A stretch of 64,000 bases of DNA from Desulfatirhabdium butyrativorans DSM 18734 (GCF_000429925.1 NZ_KE386989.1:1-64000); one strand, 5' to 3'; positions 47,641 through 56,575 are shown, numbered from the stretch's first letter. The notes: generated by a model not told the origin, from the letters alone. Translations and numbers: made by a program.

Positions 47641-47904
47641 TCATCGTTTCATCGAAGGGATGCCGATGACAGCCGGGCATTGCAGATCGAAAATGGCATA
47701 CGATTGACGACTTCGCAAAAAATTCGGATACTTCCTTGCGCTGCATCCCTCATCACCGGGTCGCAGGTTGACTACGCCGCATTCCTCAGGATTTTCGCGC
47801 CTTGTCTGCGGCCATTTTACAAAGCCGTCTGAATTTTGACTGATTACGGGTTCATCACGATTGGTGGTCTCGCCCAAAGCGGAATCCGGCATTTCCATCC
47901 GCAA
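47641..47904 (-). other. Doubtful 87-aa ORF or conserved intergenic repeat
   Basis: The 369-nt gap between tig and the tRNA contains this open frame (ending PAVIGIPSMKR). Part of the sequence, GACTTCGCAAAAAATTCGG, resembles the ends of the repeat at 67 and 6793. The protein-like text seems familiar as translated intergenic repeats in related genomes, but I cannot check this. I regard it as more likely non-coding. Confidence 0.3.
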
Positions 47905-47938
47905 AAGCTGCCGATTTTCAGATGAAGGGGACCTGCTG

Positions 47939-48025
47939 TGGTGCGAGAGGGGAGACTTGAACTCCCATTCTGTCGCCAGAGCTGGATCCTAAGTCCAGTG
48001 CGTCTACCAGTTCCGCCACTCTCGC
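47939..48025 (-). tRNA. tRNA-Leu (anticodon UAG)
   Basis: 87 nt with CCA encoded (47939-47941 on the plus strand read TGG). Acceptor stem GCGAGAG / CTCTCGC, D-loop GGCGGAACTGGTAGACGC, anticodon stem CTGGA-CTTAGGA-TCCAG with anticodon TAG in DNA, long variable arm typical of leucine tRNAs and a T-arm GGGAG TTCAAGT CTCCC. Lies directly upstream of the truncated type II secretion cluster. Confidence 0.96.
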
Positions 48026-48173
48026 AAGTCATCCGGTTGGTTGCTGTCTGCCGACTTGCTTGACAGGAAAGAAAAAACGACCCATACTGCCTCCTCCAAC
48101 GAGCAAAATATGATATTCTCCGAATACGTCGATGTCAATATGTATTGGCCTGCAGTGGTCTGATGCGAGGATG

Positions 48174-48734
48174 ATGGCAGAATCCGTGGGCGATTTTTCA
48201 TTCACAGCAATGCTGGATCGGATGCGCCGGCGCGAGAAGAATGCATTGGGCGTTCTGGCCGCGCTTCTTGTCGCCATTCTCCTATACGAAGGCATCTGCG
48301 CCCCCTTGCTGAGGTGGCGGCAACGGCAGCGGGCGATCATCGCCGTCAAGACGGCTCAATTGCAGCAATTGAGTACTTCACTCGATGAATTCCGAAGCAT
48401 CGAAAAGCGTCTCCTCCTGTTGCAGAACATGATCGATACCAGACGCCGGGATTTCACCCTGTTCTCCTTTCTGAACCAGATTTCCGAGACCCTCGATCTG
48501 GGAAAGCACATCGTTTTGATGAAGCCAACCCATCCGGAAACAATCGGTCCGTATCGCCTCGCCCGCATTGAAATGAAATGGAAGGATGTCGGTCTCGATA
48601 CCCTCGTGCAATGGCTTGGGCAAGTCGAGGAATCCGGCAATCTTGTCCATGTTCAAAAACTGGCATTGCAGCCTTCAACCGAAAATCCGGTATTGCTCGA
48701 TGTCGGCATTCAGGTGCAGACGCTTGAACGCTGA
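48174..48734 (+). CDS. gspM: Type II secretion inner-membrane protein GspM-like
   Basis: About 186 aa. One transmembrane helix near the N-terminus (NALGVLAALLVAILLYEGI), then a coiled-coil segment (LQQLSTSLDEFRSIEKRLLLLQNM) and a small alpha/beta domain ending VLLDVGIQVQTLER. This matches GspM topology; sequence motifs in this family are weak, so position before gspN and gspC is part of the evidence. ATG 48174 or 48171 follows GCGAGG. GspM would dock GspL, which is not encoded in the window. Confidence 0.75.
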   Translation: MAESVGDFSFTAMLDRMRRREKNALGVLAALLVAILLYEGICAPLLRWRQRQRAIIAVKTAQLQQLSTSLDEFRSIEKRLLLLQNMIDTRRRDFTLFSFLNQISETLDLGKHIVLMKPTHPETIGPYRLARIEMKWKDVGLDTLVQWLGQVEESGNLVHVQKLALQPSTENPVLLDVGIQVQTLER

Positions 48735-49575
48735 GATTCGCCGCACCGTTTTCTACGGCGTTTTCCTGATCGCAGCCCTGCTGTTCTGGGTACACTGGCT
48801 TTTTCCGGCATCTTCCGTCCGGACGTTTCTGGAAGAACGCATTTCCACCGCGCTGGGCGGGCAACCGGTACGCATCGATGCGATTCATGCCCAATTTCCC
48901 CTCGGGGTATTGATCGATCGAATCGAAATACTGGAGCAGGAAAAGCCCCTGGTTCGAATCGAATCCCTTCAAGCCGGGATCACCGGACTGAACCTGGAAG
49001 CGCTGAACACATCCCTGTCCGCAGGCGTTGCAGGAGGCCGCATCGAAGGTCTGGTGGCCTGGCCGCTATGGCCCCCCCGCAACCCGAAAATCGATCTGCA
49101 GCTTTCCGGTTTGCATCTGGAGCGGATCGAGGGACTTGGGAACTTGACGCATCGGTCGCTGGCTGGCGAAGTATCCGGCAGGCTGAATCAAGCGGAAAAT
49201 CTTTGGCAATTGTCGCTTGCCGGAAAAGATGTCAAAATCGGCATTATTGACGCAACCATCGGGCCGATCCAGATAACGTTTGCAAATGTCCAGACCCTGA
49301 TGGCGATGGAAACGCGCACGGTCCATCTGAAATCGGCATCTTTCAACGGAACACAGGTATCGGGTTCCGCATCGGGTGCGATCGGGCTGTCCGACAGGCT
49401 GGACCAAAGCACGCCATCGATCGATGCCACCATTCGGATTCATCCCGCCCTGATGAGCGAAATCCGCAATCCCGCGATCCGGTCCCTGCTCAGTTCGCGG
49501 ATCGATCAGCCCGTTTCCGTTCATATCTCCGGCACCCTCGCCCATCCGATGTGGACGATGGGGGAAGGGCGATAG
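48724..49575 (+). CDS. gspN: Type II secretion protein GspN
   Basis: About 283 aa, TTG start at 48724 overlapping the gspM stop. One N-terminal membrane helix (TVFYGVFLIAALLFWVHWLF) and a beta-rich AsmA-like periplasmic body fit GspN, an accessory inner-membrane component. The longer frame from ATG 48586 would lie inside gspM and lacks support. The C-terminus ends WTMGEGR, with its TAG stop lying within the first units of the 27-copy heptad tract, so the original C-terminus may have been longer. Confidence 0.75.
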   Translation: MNAEIRRTVFYGVFLIAALLFWVHWLFPASSVRTFLEERISTALGGQPVRIDAIHAQFPLGVLIDRIEILEQEKPLVRIESLQAGITGLNLEALNTSLSAGVAGGRIEGLVAWPLWPPRNPKIDLQLSGLHLERIEGLGNLTHRSLAGEVSGRLNQAENLWQLSLAGKDVKIGIIDATIGPIQITFANVQTLMAMETRTVHLKSASFNGTQVSGSASGAIGLSDRLDQSTPSIDATIRIHPALMSEIRNPAIRSLLSSRIDQPVSVHISGTLAHPMWTMGEGR

Positions 49576-49755
49576 GCGATGGGCGAGGGGCGAGGGGCGA
49601 GGGGCGAGGGGCGAGGGGCGAGGGGCGATGGGCGATGGGCTATGGGCGATAGGCGATGGGCGATAGGTTATGGGCGATGGGCTATGGGCAATAGGTTATG
49701 GGCAATAGGTTATGGGCGATGGGCTATGGGCGATGGGCTATGGGCGATGGGCAAG
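49567..49755. repeat. Heptanucleotide tandem repeat, 27 units (GGGCGAT/GGGCGAG/GGGCTAT)
   Basis: Twenty-seven contiguous 7-bp units between gspN and gspC. The first units are GGGCGAT, AGGCGAT and then GGGCGAG repeats; later units alternate GGGCGAT, GGGCTAT, GGGCAAT and AGGTTAT. The gspN stop codon is inside the second unit. Same heptad type as 13929-13991 on the other strand. Confidence 0.92.
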
Positions 49756-49771
49756 AGATGGGCGTCGATGT

Positions 49772-49858
49772 CGTCTCTGAACGATAACCTTTTTGGGTCT
49801 GACTCGAGCGGGATGGCTGGCATCGGTCGGGACAAACACCGGCTTTCCGTTCAGGCAC
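49772..49858. repeat. Short family A element before gspC
   Basis: Right end TTTCCGTTCAGGCAC is intact at 49844-49858; the left end CGTCTCTGAACGATAACC is degenerate. The gspC ribosome-binding AGGAAA follows 7 nt later. Confidence 0.65.
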
Positions 49859-49874
49859 CGGGCTCAGGAAACGC

Positions 49875-50774
49875 ATGATGGGACCCGGGTCCGCACAAGC
49901 CAGTGGTCGAATGCCCCGTATGGGTTTGTGGTTGCGGAAAGGCGCCCCGGCGCTCTGGACGGCAATCGATCTCTGCCTGATCGCCATGATCGCCTATTTC
50001 CTGGCGCAGATGGCTTACCGCTCGATCATCGGCGCGGCGGACGCGAACCTGCAGGAACATCCCCGCAAAACCGCGGCCGAAAAGGCCCATACCACAGCCG
50101 CCGGTTTGCGACAAGGGGCTCATCCCGTCCTCCTGCGAAACCCCTTTCTTCCGCCATCCCGGGAGAAAAGTCCCCGATTGAATGCCGACGGGCCCGAGCT
50201 TCCCCTGAAACTCTGGGGAACCATCACCGGAAACGACGGTTTGACAAGGGCCGTGATCGAAACCGAATCGGACAAAACGCAGCACCTGCTGAAAATCGGA
50301 GACTGGATCGATCAGGCCCAGCTGATGGAAATCCGCCAATACAGCGTCGTTTTGGCCCTGGGGACAAGACGGCAAACCCTGACGATGCAGCGCTGGCAAA
50401 GCCCCAGCGCGAAAGGAACACCGTCCGTTCCGGAACAGCCCGCATCGGCTTCGGCCAACCGGATCACCGTCAAGCGAACCCAGATCGACGAGGCGATTCA
50501 GAACATCAATACGCTGATGAAACAGGTGCGCATCATTCCGAATTTCACCGACGGAAAACCGGACGGTCTGACGCTGAGCGGCGTGATGACCGGATCGTTT
50601 TTCAGCTCTCTGGGCCTGCAAAGCGGTGATATCCTGCTCGGAGTGGACGGAAAACCCATCCAGTCCGCGGATGATGCCCTCAAAATCTACACGGGCATGA
50701 AAACAGCGAACCGGCTGCAACTGAACATCCGGCGGGGCGGACGGGAAGAAGCCCTGGAATACACCATCGAATGA
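49875..50774 (+). CDS. gspC: Type II secretion protein GspC
   Basis: 299 aa. Membrane anchor at about 28-50 (LWTAIDLCLIAMIAYFLAQMA), a homology-region domain (LPLKLWGTITGNDG...IGDWIDQAQLMEIRQYSVVL), and a C-terminal PDZ domain (DGLTLSGVMTGSFFSSLGLQSGDILLGVDGKPI). GspC links the inner-membrane platform to the secretin GspD. AGGAAA precedes ATG 49875. It is separated from gspN by repeats and from gspD by a 520-nt composite repeat. Confidence 0.88.
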   Translation: MMGPGSAQASGRMPRMGLWLRKGAPALWTAIDLCLIAMIAYFLAQMAYRSIIGAADANLQEHPRKTAAEKAHTTAAGLRQGAHPVLLRNPFLPPSREKSPRLNADGPELPLKLWGTITGNDGLTRAVIETESDKTQHLLKIGDWIDQAQLMEIRQYSVVLALGTRRQTLTMQRWQSPSAKGTPSVPEQPASASANRITVKRTQIDEAIQNINTLMKQVRIIPNFTDGKPDGLTLSGVMTGSFFSSLGLQSGDILLGVDGKPIQSADDALKIYTGMKTANRLQLNIRRGGREEALEYTIE

Positions 50775-51295
50775 GGCGTGAACACTGGGTGCCGCCCCGG
50801 ATAGAAGGGAACACTCAGGAGATGAAAATCCAACCCGTCATTCCGGCGAAATCCCGCCAGTGGCCGGAGGAATCCAGTTCTGTGGTGGCACGATTCTGAC
50901 AGGTTCTGGAGCCCGGCTTCCGTCGGGGTGACGGGACAAGGGAATTTCGATTTCGATTTCGATTTCGATTTCGATTTCGATTTCGATTTCGATTACGACA
51001 ACGACAACGACAACGATCACGATCACGACAACGAAAACGATCACGACAACGACAACGACAACGACAACGATCACGATCACGGCAACGATTATCCCGCACG
51101 TTGCTGAGGGACAGATTTTCACGATAATCCCCCATGCAGCCGGGGGTTCACCCCGATGCATGAAAGTCGCAGGAGCAAGCTACAAAAAATGGGAGCCATC
51201 CGCTTTCTTCTGACTTCTGACTCCTGACTCCTGACATTCGACTTTCGCAGGAAAATTCATGGCGGTATCGCCGCCCCTGGAAATGAAAATAGGCT
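50775..51295. repeat. Composite repeat block upstream of gspD
   Basis: No gene. A CACCCCGGCGGAAGCCGGGCTC-like unit at about 50905-50932; hexamers TTTCGA (nine) then ACGACA/ACGATC types at 50945-51090; the constant segment with GCAGCCGGGGGTTCACCCCG at about 51095-51195; octamers CTGACTTC/CTGACTCC at about 51209-51236; and GACTTTCGCAGGAA at 51240-51253, whose AGGA is 7 nt before ATG 51259. Confidence 0.85.
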
Positions 51296-53431
51296 ATGTA
51301 TCCACCGCCCACTGCCCACTGTCCTCGGCCCACTGCCGACTGCCCACTGCACACTGCCCACTGTCCTCGGCCCACTGCCGACTGCCCACTGCCGACTGCC
51401 CACTGCCCTCGGCCCTTGGCCAGCCCGAAAAACCGATATCGCAACCTCCTGTTGCGGATCGCTATCGCCGCGATCTGCATTGTATCCGCACTGCAGGCGG
51501 CTGCAGCCCCAAAGCCCGATACGCCGCAACCCCATGCCGCAGGCAAGCCCGACGATACGGGAATCAGCATCGACTTCAACAATGTCGATATCGCCGTCTT
51601 CGTCAAGTTCATCAGCGAACTGACAGGCCGCAACTTCGTCATGGATCAGCGGGTAAACGGCAGAGTGACGGTCATCTCTCCGGAAAAAATCAGCGTCACC
51701 GAAGCCTATCGGGTTTTCGAATCGGTCCTGGAGGTCTACGGCTATACGACCGTGCCATCCGGGAGCGTCACGAAAATCATTCCGGCAACCGACGCCCGAA
51801 CCAAAAGCATCGAAACCCGGCTGCGCGAAGAGTCGGGCTCGACAACGGACCGTATCGTCACCCGGATTCTTCCCCTGCGGTACGCCGACGCCATCCTGGT
51901 GAGCAGGCTCTTTTCACCGCTCATCTCCAAAAACAGCGTGATGATCCCCTATCCGGCCACCAACACCCTCATCGTGACCGATGTCGAATCGAACATCGAA
52001 CGCCTGGCCAAAATGATCCAGCGCATCGACATTCCCATGACCGGACGCGAGCTGCAGGTCTTCACACTTCAGTACGCCAAGGCCGATCAGATCGTGCGAA
52101 TCCTGGATGGGGTGTTTCAGACAGGACAGCGTCAGGCAAGCGGAGCCGAAGGGCTCGGATCGCTCGAGGCCGTTTTCCGGGCTGCGGCGGACGAGCGGAC
52201 CAATTCCCTGATCGTTCTGGCATCCGAAGATTATATGAAGCGGGTGAAGGATCTCATCCAAAGCCTCGACAAGGAATCGGCGCGGGTCAATGAACGCATG
52301 CGGGTGTATTACCTCGAAAATGCGCGTGCCGAAGACATCGCCAAAGTCCTTCAGGACATTCCCTCCCAGAAATCCGCCAGCCCGACCGGCGCCGAGCCCG
52401 ACAAGTCCGCCCGGCCCTCGCTTCTGTCTTCCAAGGTGCGGATCACGGCGGACAAGGCCACCAACAGCCTCATCATCACGGCGGACAAGGACGAATACGC
52501 CGTTCTGGAAGACATCATCAAACAGCTCGATATCCCGCGATCCATGGTCTACATCGAATGCCTGATCATGGAGGTGAACGTCAACAAGGACTTCAACCTC
52601 GGCACCGAATGGGTATCCATGGGCAATGCCACGATCGGCAACCGGGCGGCGGCCTTCGGCGGGGGGTTCAGCGGCGCCGGCACGTATCCGGATTTTTCGA
52701 ATATCATCTCCAATTCGGCTTCGAGCGGGGCAGGCACCCTGCCCTCCGGATTTTCGGTCGGCATTTTCAGCGAGTTGCTCGATATCGGGGGCATCAAGTT
52801 CCCGGGGCTCTCCGCCATCGTGAAGGCATACCGGAAAGACAAGGACGTCAACATCCTCTCGACGCCCCAGATTCTGACCACGGACAACGAGGAGGCCGTC
52901 ATCACCGTCGGCAAGAATGTCCCCTATCAGACCAAATCCGGGACGACCGGCACCTATGAATCCTTCAACACGTATGAATACCGCGACGTCGGCATCACCC
53001 TGAAGATCACGCCGCAGATCAGCAAGGACAGGATGGTTCGGCTGACCATCAACCAGGAGGTGACCAAGCTCGATCTGAATCCGGAATCGACCACCGTGGT
53101 CAATGCGGAGCGGCCAACGACCCTCAAGCGCACCATTTCGACGACCGTCCTGGTCAAGGATGAGCACACGGTGGTCATCGGCGGCCTGATCGACGACAGT
53201 TTTTCGGAAACGCGCTACAAAACCCCCTGCCTGGGAGATGTCCCGATGGCGGGATGGCTGTTCAAGTCGGTATCCAAAGGCCGGGAAAAAACGAACCTCT
53301 TTGTCTTTCTCACGCCCCGGGTCGTCAAATCGCCCCCCGAAACGGATCAGATTTACGACAGGAAGAAAAACCAGATGGATGAGATTCAGGAGAAGAATGC
53401 CACCCAGCCCTCGTTCATGGAAAAACCCTGA
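51296..53431 (+). CDS. gspD: Type II secretion secretin GspD
   Basis: Outer-membrane secretin. N0 domain (ISIDFNNVDIAVFVKFIS, residues ~85-160), N1-N3 repeats (RILPLRYADAILVSRLFSPL; FTLQYAKADQIVRILDGVF; YYLENARAEDIAKVLQDI), and a C-terminal secretin domain with VGKNVPYQ and GITLKITPQIS and VVIGGLIDD. A hydrophobic signal segment NLLLRIAIAAICIVSALQAAAA lies just after a 16-unit heptad tract (51308-51419). From ATG 51296 the tract encodes a 40-residue [14 protein letters not shown] leader; TTG 51416 at its end is an alternative start. ATG 51259 with a better ribosome-binding site is out of frame. Confidence 0.93.
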   Translation: MYPPPTAHCPRPTADCPLHTAHCPRPTADCPLPTAHCPRPLASPKNRYRNLLLRIAIAAICIVSALQAAAAPKPDTPQPHAAGKPDDTGISIDFNNVDIAVFVKFISELTGRNFVMDQRVNGRVTVISPEKISVTEAYRVFESVLEVYGYTTVPSGSVTKIIPATDARTKSIETRLREESGSTTDRIVTRILPLRYADAILVSRLFSPLISKNSVMIPYPATNTLIVTDVESNIERLAKMIQRIDIPMTGRELQVFTLQYAKADQIVRILDGVFQTGQRQASGAEGLGSLEAVFRAAADERTNSLIVLASEDYMKRVKDLIQSLDKESARVNERMRVYYLENARAEDIAKVLQDIPSQKSASPTGAEPDKSARPSLLSSKVRITADKATNSLIITADKDEYAVLEDIIKQLDIPRSMVYIECLIMEVNVNKDFNLGTEWVSMGNATIGNRAAAFGGGFSGAGTYPDFSNIISNSASSGAGTLPSGFSVGIFSELLDIGGIKFPGLSAIVKAYRKDKDVNILSTPQILTTDNEEAVITVGKNVPYQTKSGTTGTYESFNTYEYRDVGITLKITPQISKDRMVRLTINQEVTKLDLNPESTTVVNAERPTTLKRTISTTVLVKDEHTVVIGGLIDDSFSETRYKTPCLGDVPMAGWLFKSVSKGREKTNLFVFLTPRVVKSPPETDQIYDRKKNQMDEIQEKNATQPSFMEKP
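51308..51419. repeat. Heptanucleotide tandem repeat, 16 units (CCCACTG type) in gspD 5' region
   Basis: Units CCCACTG, CCGACTG, CACACTG, TCCTCGG, CCCTCGG and CCCTTGG, uninterrupted for 112 bp. Reverse-complement heptads (GGGCAGT) also occur at 26230-26257 and 36513-36575. Here the tract lies within the reading frame of gspD. Confidence 0.93.
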
Positions 53432-55181
53432 TCCGCCGGCGGCGATCACCATCTTTTCTGATGAAGCACCGCCCGCTTTCGCGGAGGGAAGTGCCGAGGG
53501 CGAGCAGGCTTTCTTTGCGGAGCCAGGCCCGGCCACCCCAACGGCGCATGCTCCGGTGCGGGCGGAAGCCAAATCCGGAAAATCCGACCCTTCGGGCGCG
53601 GACGGGCAATCCGAGGCCGAGCGGCTTGCAGCGGCAGGCAGGCGCTACGGAATGCCCCTGCGATCCGCCCCCCTGCTGCACAGTCCCATCGATTCGGAAT
53701 TGATCCTGTGGGTCCGAACCCTGCCGATCCAGTTTCTGAAAACCCACACCGTGGTTCCCGTTGCGCTGGATCGCCACGCCAATGCCCTGATCATCGCCAC
53801 AAACGACCCGGCAGACTACGAAATCCGGGACACCCTCGCACGGATCGCCTCTCCCAGAACCGTTCAATGGGTGCTTGCCCCCAGGGCGGCCATCGTATCT
53901 GCCATCACCACGCTCTACCATGAAGATGCCCCGATCGGGGAAGAAATCGTTCTCGAGATCGATTCGGCCGAGGACAACGGCATGCAGATCGAACCATCGG
54001 CGGATATTCTGGATGATGTCAGCGAAGCCCCGGTCATCCGCTTCGTCAACCACCTCATTTCCAAATCCGTCCGCGCCCGGGCAAGCGACATCCACATCGA
54101 ACCCTATGCCGAAAAGCTTCAGGTCCGCTACCGCATCGATGGCGTGCTCTATGATCTGGCCTCGCCGCCCCGATGGGTGCAGGCGGCACTGATCTCCCGC
54201 ATCAAGATCATGGCCCGGATGAACATCGCCGAAAAGCGCCTGCCCCAGGACGGCCGCATGGATGTGCGCATCGGCGATCGGCATGTGGACGTGCGCGTCT
54301 CCATCATTCCCACCGTATTCGGGGAGCGGGCCGTGCTGCGCCTGCTCGACAAGAGCTCATCCCTGCTGCACCTGAACGAACTGGGGCTCTCCGAAGACCA
54401 CCTGAGCACGGTTTACCGGCTGCTCGAATCGGCTTACGGTATGGTGCTGGTGACCGGGCCCACCGGAAGCGGCAAGACCACCACGCTCTATGCGGTGCTC
54501 TCCTCCATGATCCGGCCGGCCATCAACATCATCACCATCGAAGACCCGGTGGAGTACCAGCTCGACGGCATCAGCCAGATCCAGGTGAACCCCAAAATCG
54601 ACCTGACCTTTGCCAAGGGATTGCGATCCATCGTCCGGCAGGACCCGGATGTCATTCTCGTCGGTGAAATCCGGGACAGGGAAACGGCGGAAATCGCCGT
54701 CCAGGCCGCACTGACCGGTCATGTGGTCTTCTCCACCCTGCACACGAACGATTCGGCAAGCGCCATCACCCGGCTGGTCGATATCGGCATCGAGCCTTTC
54801 CTCATTTCTTCCTCGGTCATCGCCGTTGCGGCCCAGCGGCTCGTGCGGGTGCTTTGCCCGGCATGCAAGGCGGCCTTCGATCCGGACGATTCCCTGCTGG
54901 AACGGATGGGCATCGAGCGCTCCAGCCTGAAAGGACCGGTGTATCGGGCGGTGGGCTGCCCGGTATGCTTTCAAACGGGATACCGGGGACGCATGAGCAT
55001 TTTCGAGCTCATGCCCATGAATACGGAAATGAAAAACCTCATCCTGCACACCTACGATGCGCACCAGATTCAGCGGGAAGCCAGGGCCCTCGGGATGATT
55101 CCGCTCCGGGCCGACGGCATCCGCAAAGTACTCGACGGGCTGACGACATTCGAGGAAGTGCTGCGGGTAACGGATCGATGA
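53397..55181 (+). CDS. gspE: Type II secretion ATPase GspE
   Basis: 594 aa. Cytoplasmic motor of type II secretion. An N-terminal ~110-residue variable region, an N2/GspL-interaction domain (VPVALDRHANALIIATNDP), then the ATPase core with RASDIHIEPY (Asp box), Walker [25 protein letters not shown] (Walker B) and FSTLHTND (His box). A C-terminal CPAC...CPVC zinc motif closes it. ATG 53397 with AGGAG 5 nt upstream overlaps gspD by 35 nt. No gspF follows; the next gene is yidD-like. Confidence 0.94.
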   Translation: MPPSPRSWKNPDPPAAITIFSDEAPPAFAEGSAEGEQAFFAEPGPATPTAHAPVRAEAKSGKSDPSGADGQSEAERLAAAGRRYGMPLRSAPLLHSPIDSELILWVRTLPIQFLKTHTVVPVALDRHANALIIATNDPADYEIRDTLARIASPRTVQWVLAPRAAIVSAITTLYHEDAPIGEEIVLEIDSAEDNGMQIEPSADILDDVSEAPVIRFVNHLISKSVRARASDIHIEPYAEKLQVRYRIDGVLYDLASPPRWVQAALISRIKIMARMNIAEKRLPQDGRMDVRIGDRHVDVRVSIIPTVFGERAVLRLLDKSSSLLHLNELGLSEDHLSTVYRLLESAYGMVLVTGPTGSGKTTTLYAVLSSMIRPAINIITIEDPVEYQLDGISQIQVNPKIDLTFAKGLRSIVRQDPDVILVGEIRDRETAEIAVQAALTGHVVFSTLHTNDSASAITRLVDIGIEPFLISSSVIAVAAQRLVRVLCPACKAAFDPDDSLLERMGIERSSLKGPVYRAVGCPVCFQTGYRGRMSIFELMPMNTEMKNLILHTYDAHQIQREARALGMIPLRADGIRKVLDGLTTFEEVLRVTDR

Positions 55182-55558
55182 TGCCGGGATCCTTACCGAA
55201 CGGGCGAGGCCCGGCACCGCTCGGGCCGCTGTTGCTCGCCCTCGCGTTCCTTTCGGGATGCGCCGCCGGCCACCCGGGCGACGGGGCGTCTGGCCCCCTG
55301 ATCGCCTGGTATCAGGATGTCATCTCCCCGGTCGACGGAGATCGATGCCCGATGGCACCTTCCTGCTCGCACTATGCACAGGAGGCTTTCCGCAAGCATG
55401 GCTGGTTCTGGGGGTGGATCATGACAAGCGAGCGGCTGATGCGCTGCGGCCACGACGAAATTCACCTGTCACCGCCTGTGGTAGCCGCCGACGGCATCCA
55501 CTACGCCGACCCGCTTTCGGCAAACGATTTCTGGTTTTCGGAAAGGAAGGCCCCGTAA
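55178..55558 (+). CDS. yidD: YidD-like (membrane protein insertion efficiency factor) domain lipoprotein
   Basis: 126 aa. The core WYQDVISPVDGDRCPMAPSCSHYAQEAF and GWIMTSERLMRCG is the YidD/PF01809 pattern, including the conserved Cys pair. Ordinary YidD is a ~70-85 aa cytoplasmic amphipathic protein. This one has an N-terminal export signal ending in a lipobox (LALAFLSGC, Cys at residue ~27), so it should be a lipoprotein facing the periplasm. The ATG overlaps the gspE stop (ATGA), and its stop overlaps the start of the TPR gene, so the three form one operon. Confidence 0.85.
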   Translation: MMPGSLPNGRGPAPLGPLLLALAFLSGCAAGHPGDGASGPLIAWYQDVISPVDGDRCPMAPSCSHYAQEAFRKHGWFWGWIMTSERLMRCGHDEIHLSPPVVAADGIHYADPLSANDFWFSERKAP

Positions 55559-56541
55559 TGCGGCATCGGCTGGCATTCCTGTGGCTCGCGATCGTTTGGG
55601 CTGGCGTTTTTTGCTGCACCCCTGGCGCTGTTGCCTTCGGCCAGGAGGAGAAAGCCCGACAGGTAGCGCCATCGGCGCCGCAGGCGGAGAGTCTGGTCGG
55701 CATTCTGGATGCCGACGGCCAGTACAGTTTTGCGCTGCAATACTATCAGTCGCAGGACAATGGCCGGGCCGCAAGCGAATTCGACCGCTTCGTCCATTTC
55801 TTCCCGGACGATCCCCGGGTACCAGAAGCCATGATGTTCGCCGCAGAAGCCATGTTCCGGGATGGTCGCCACCCGGATGCGCTCAAGCGCTTCGAAGCGA
55901 TTGCCGACCGTTTCCCGGGAACCCGTTTTGCCGTTCGCTCACAGTTCGAAGCGGCACGCTGCCTGCAGGCCCTGCAGCAGCCCGAGGCGGCCAGGGCGCT
56001 TCTGCTGCGGATCGCCGATACGGCAGCGACCCCTGAAATTCGGGACGAGGCCCTCTACCGGGTTGCCTGGATCGATGTGGAAGATGCGCGGTTTGATGCG
56101 GCCGATGCCTCCCTTGCGAAGATCGGCGTGCCCGGCAGGCAGCGGTACCGGATCGATGCGCTGCAGGCAGGCCTCCGGGAGGCCGGCGCCATCCCCCGGA
56201 AAGACCCGGCGCTTGCGGGCGCGCTTTCCATCATCCCCGGCGGCGGATACGCCTATTGCGGCCGCTACCGGGATGCAACGGTTGCCTTTCTGCTGAACGC
56301 CGCCTTCATTGCGGCCACGATCGAGGCCTTCCGCGAAGGAAACGACGCCCTCGGATGCCTGATCGGATTCGTCGGCAGCGGCTTTTACATGGGAAACATT
56401 TACGGCGGTGTCAATGCCGCAGAAAAATACAACCGAAACGCCGTCCGGGTATTCATCGAACGGACGGCATCCGATTACCGGGTCGATCCGCGCACCGGAA
56501 AAACGGACGGGATCGGCATCCGGATTCAGGGCGACTTCTGA
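55558..56541 (+). CDS. Exported tetratricopeptide-repeat protein of unknown function
   Basis: 327 aa. Signal peptide (LAFLWLAIVWAGVFCCTPGAVA). Tandem TPR-like helices from about 55 to 200 (YSFALQYYQSQDNGRAASEFDRFVHFFPDDPRVPEAMMFAAEAMFR pattern). A C-terminal half with GALSIIPGGGYAYCGRYRDATVAFLLNAAFIAATIEAF contains one or two hydrophobic helices. The ATG overlaps the yidD-like stop (TAATG). It probably acts with the YidD-like lipoprotein in the envelope; similar pairs occur downstream of secretion or porin genes. No specific function is claimed. Confidence 0.82.
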   Translation: MRHRLAFLWLAIVWAGVFCCTPGAVAFGQEEKARQVAPSAPQAESLVGILDADGQYSFALQYYQSQDNGRAASEFDRFVHFFPDDPRVPEAMMFAAEAMFRDGRHPDALKRFEAIADRFPGTRFAVRSQFEAARCLQALQQPEAARALLLRIADTAATPEIRDEALYRVAWIDVEDARFDAADASLAKIGVPGRQRYRIDALQAGLREAGAIPRKDPALAGALSIIPGGGYAYCGRYRDATVAFLLNAAFIAATIEAFREGNDALGCLIGFVGSGFYMGNIYGGVNAAEKYNRNAVRVFIERTASDYRVDPRTGKTDGIGIRIQGDF

Positions 56542-56575
56542 AAGCCGCCCCATACAGGGCAACCCGGCGCGGGAA

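Noticed and set aside
47939-48025. Attachment site of an integrated island at the tRNA-Leu gene
   Set aside because: No integrase gene and no second copy of the tRNA 3' end was seen in the window.
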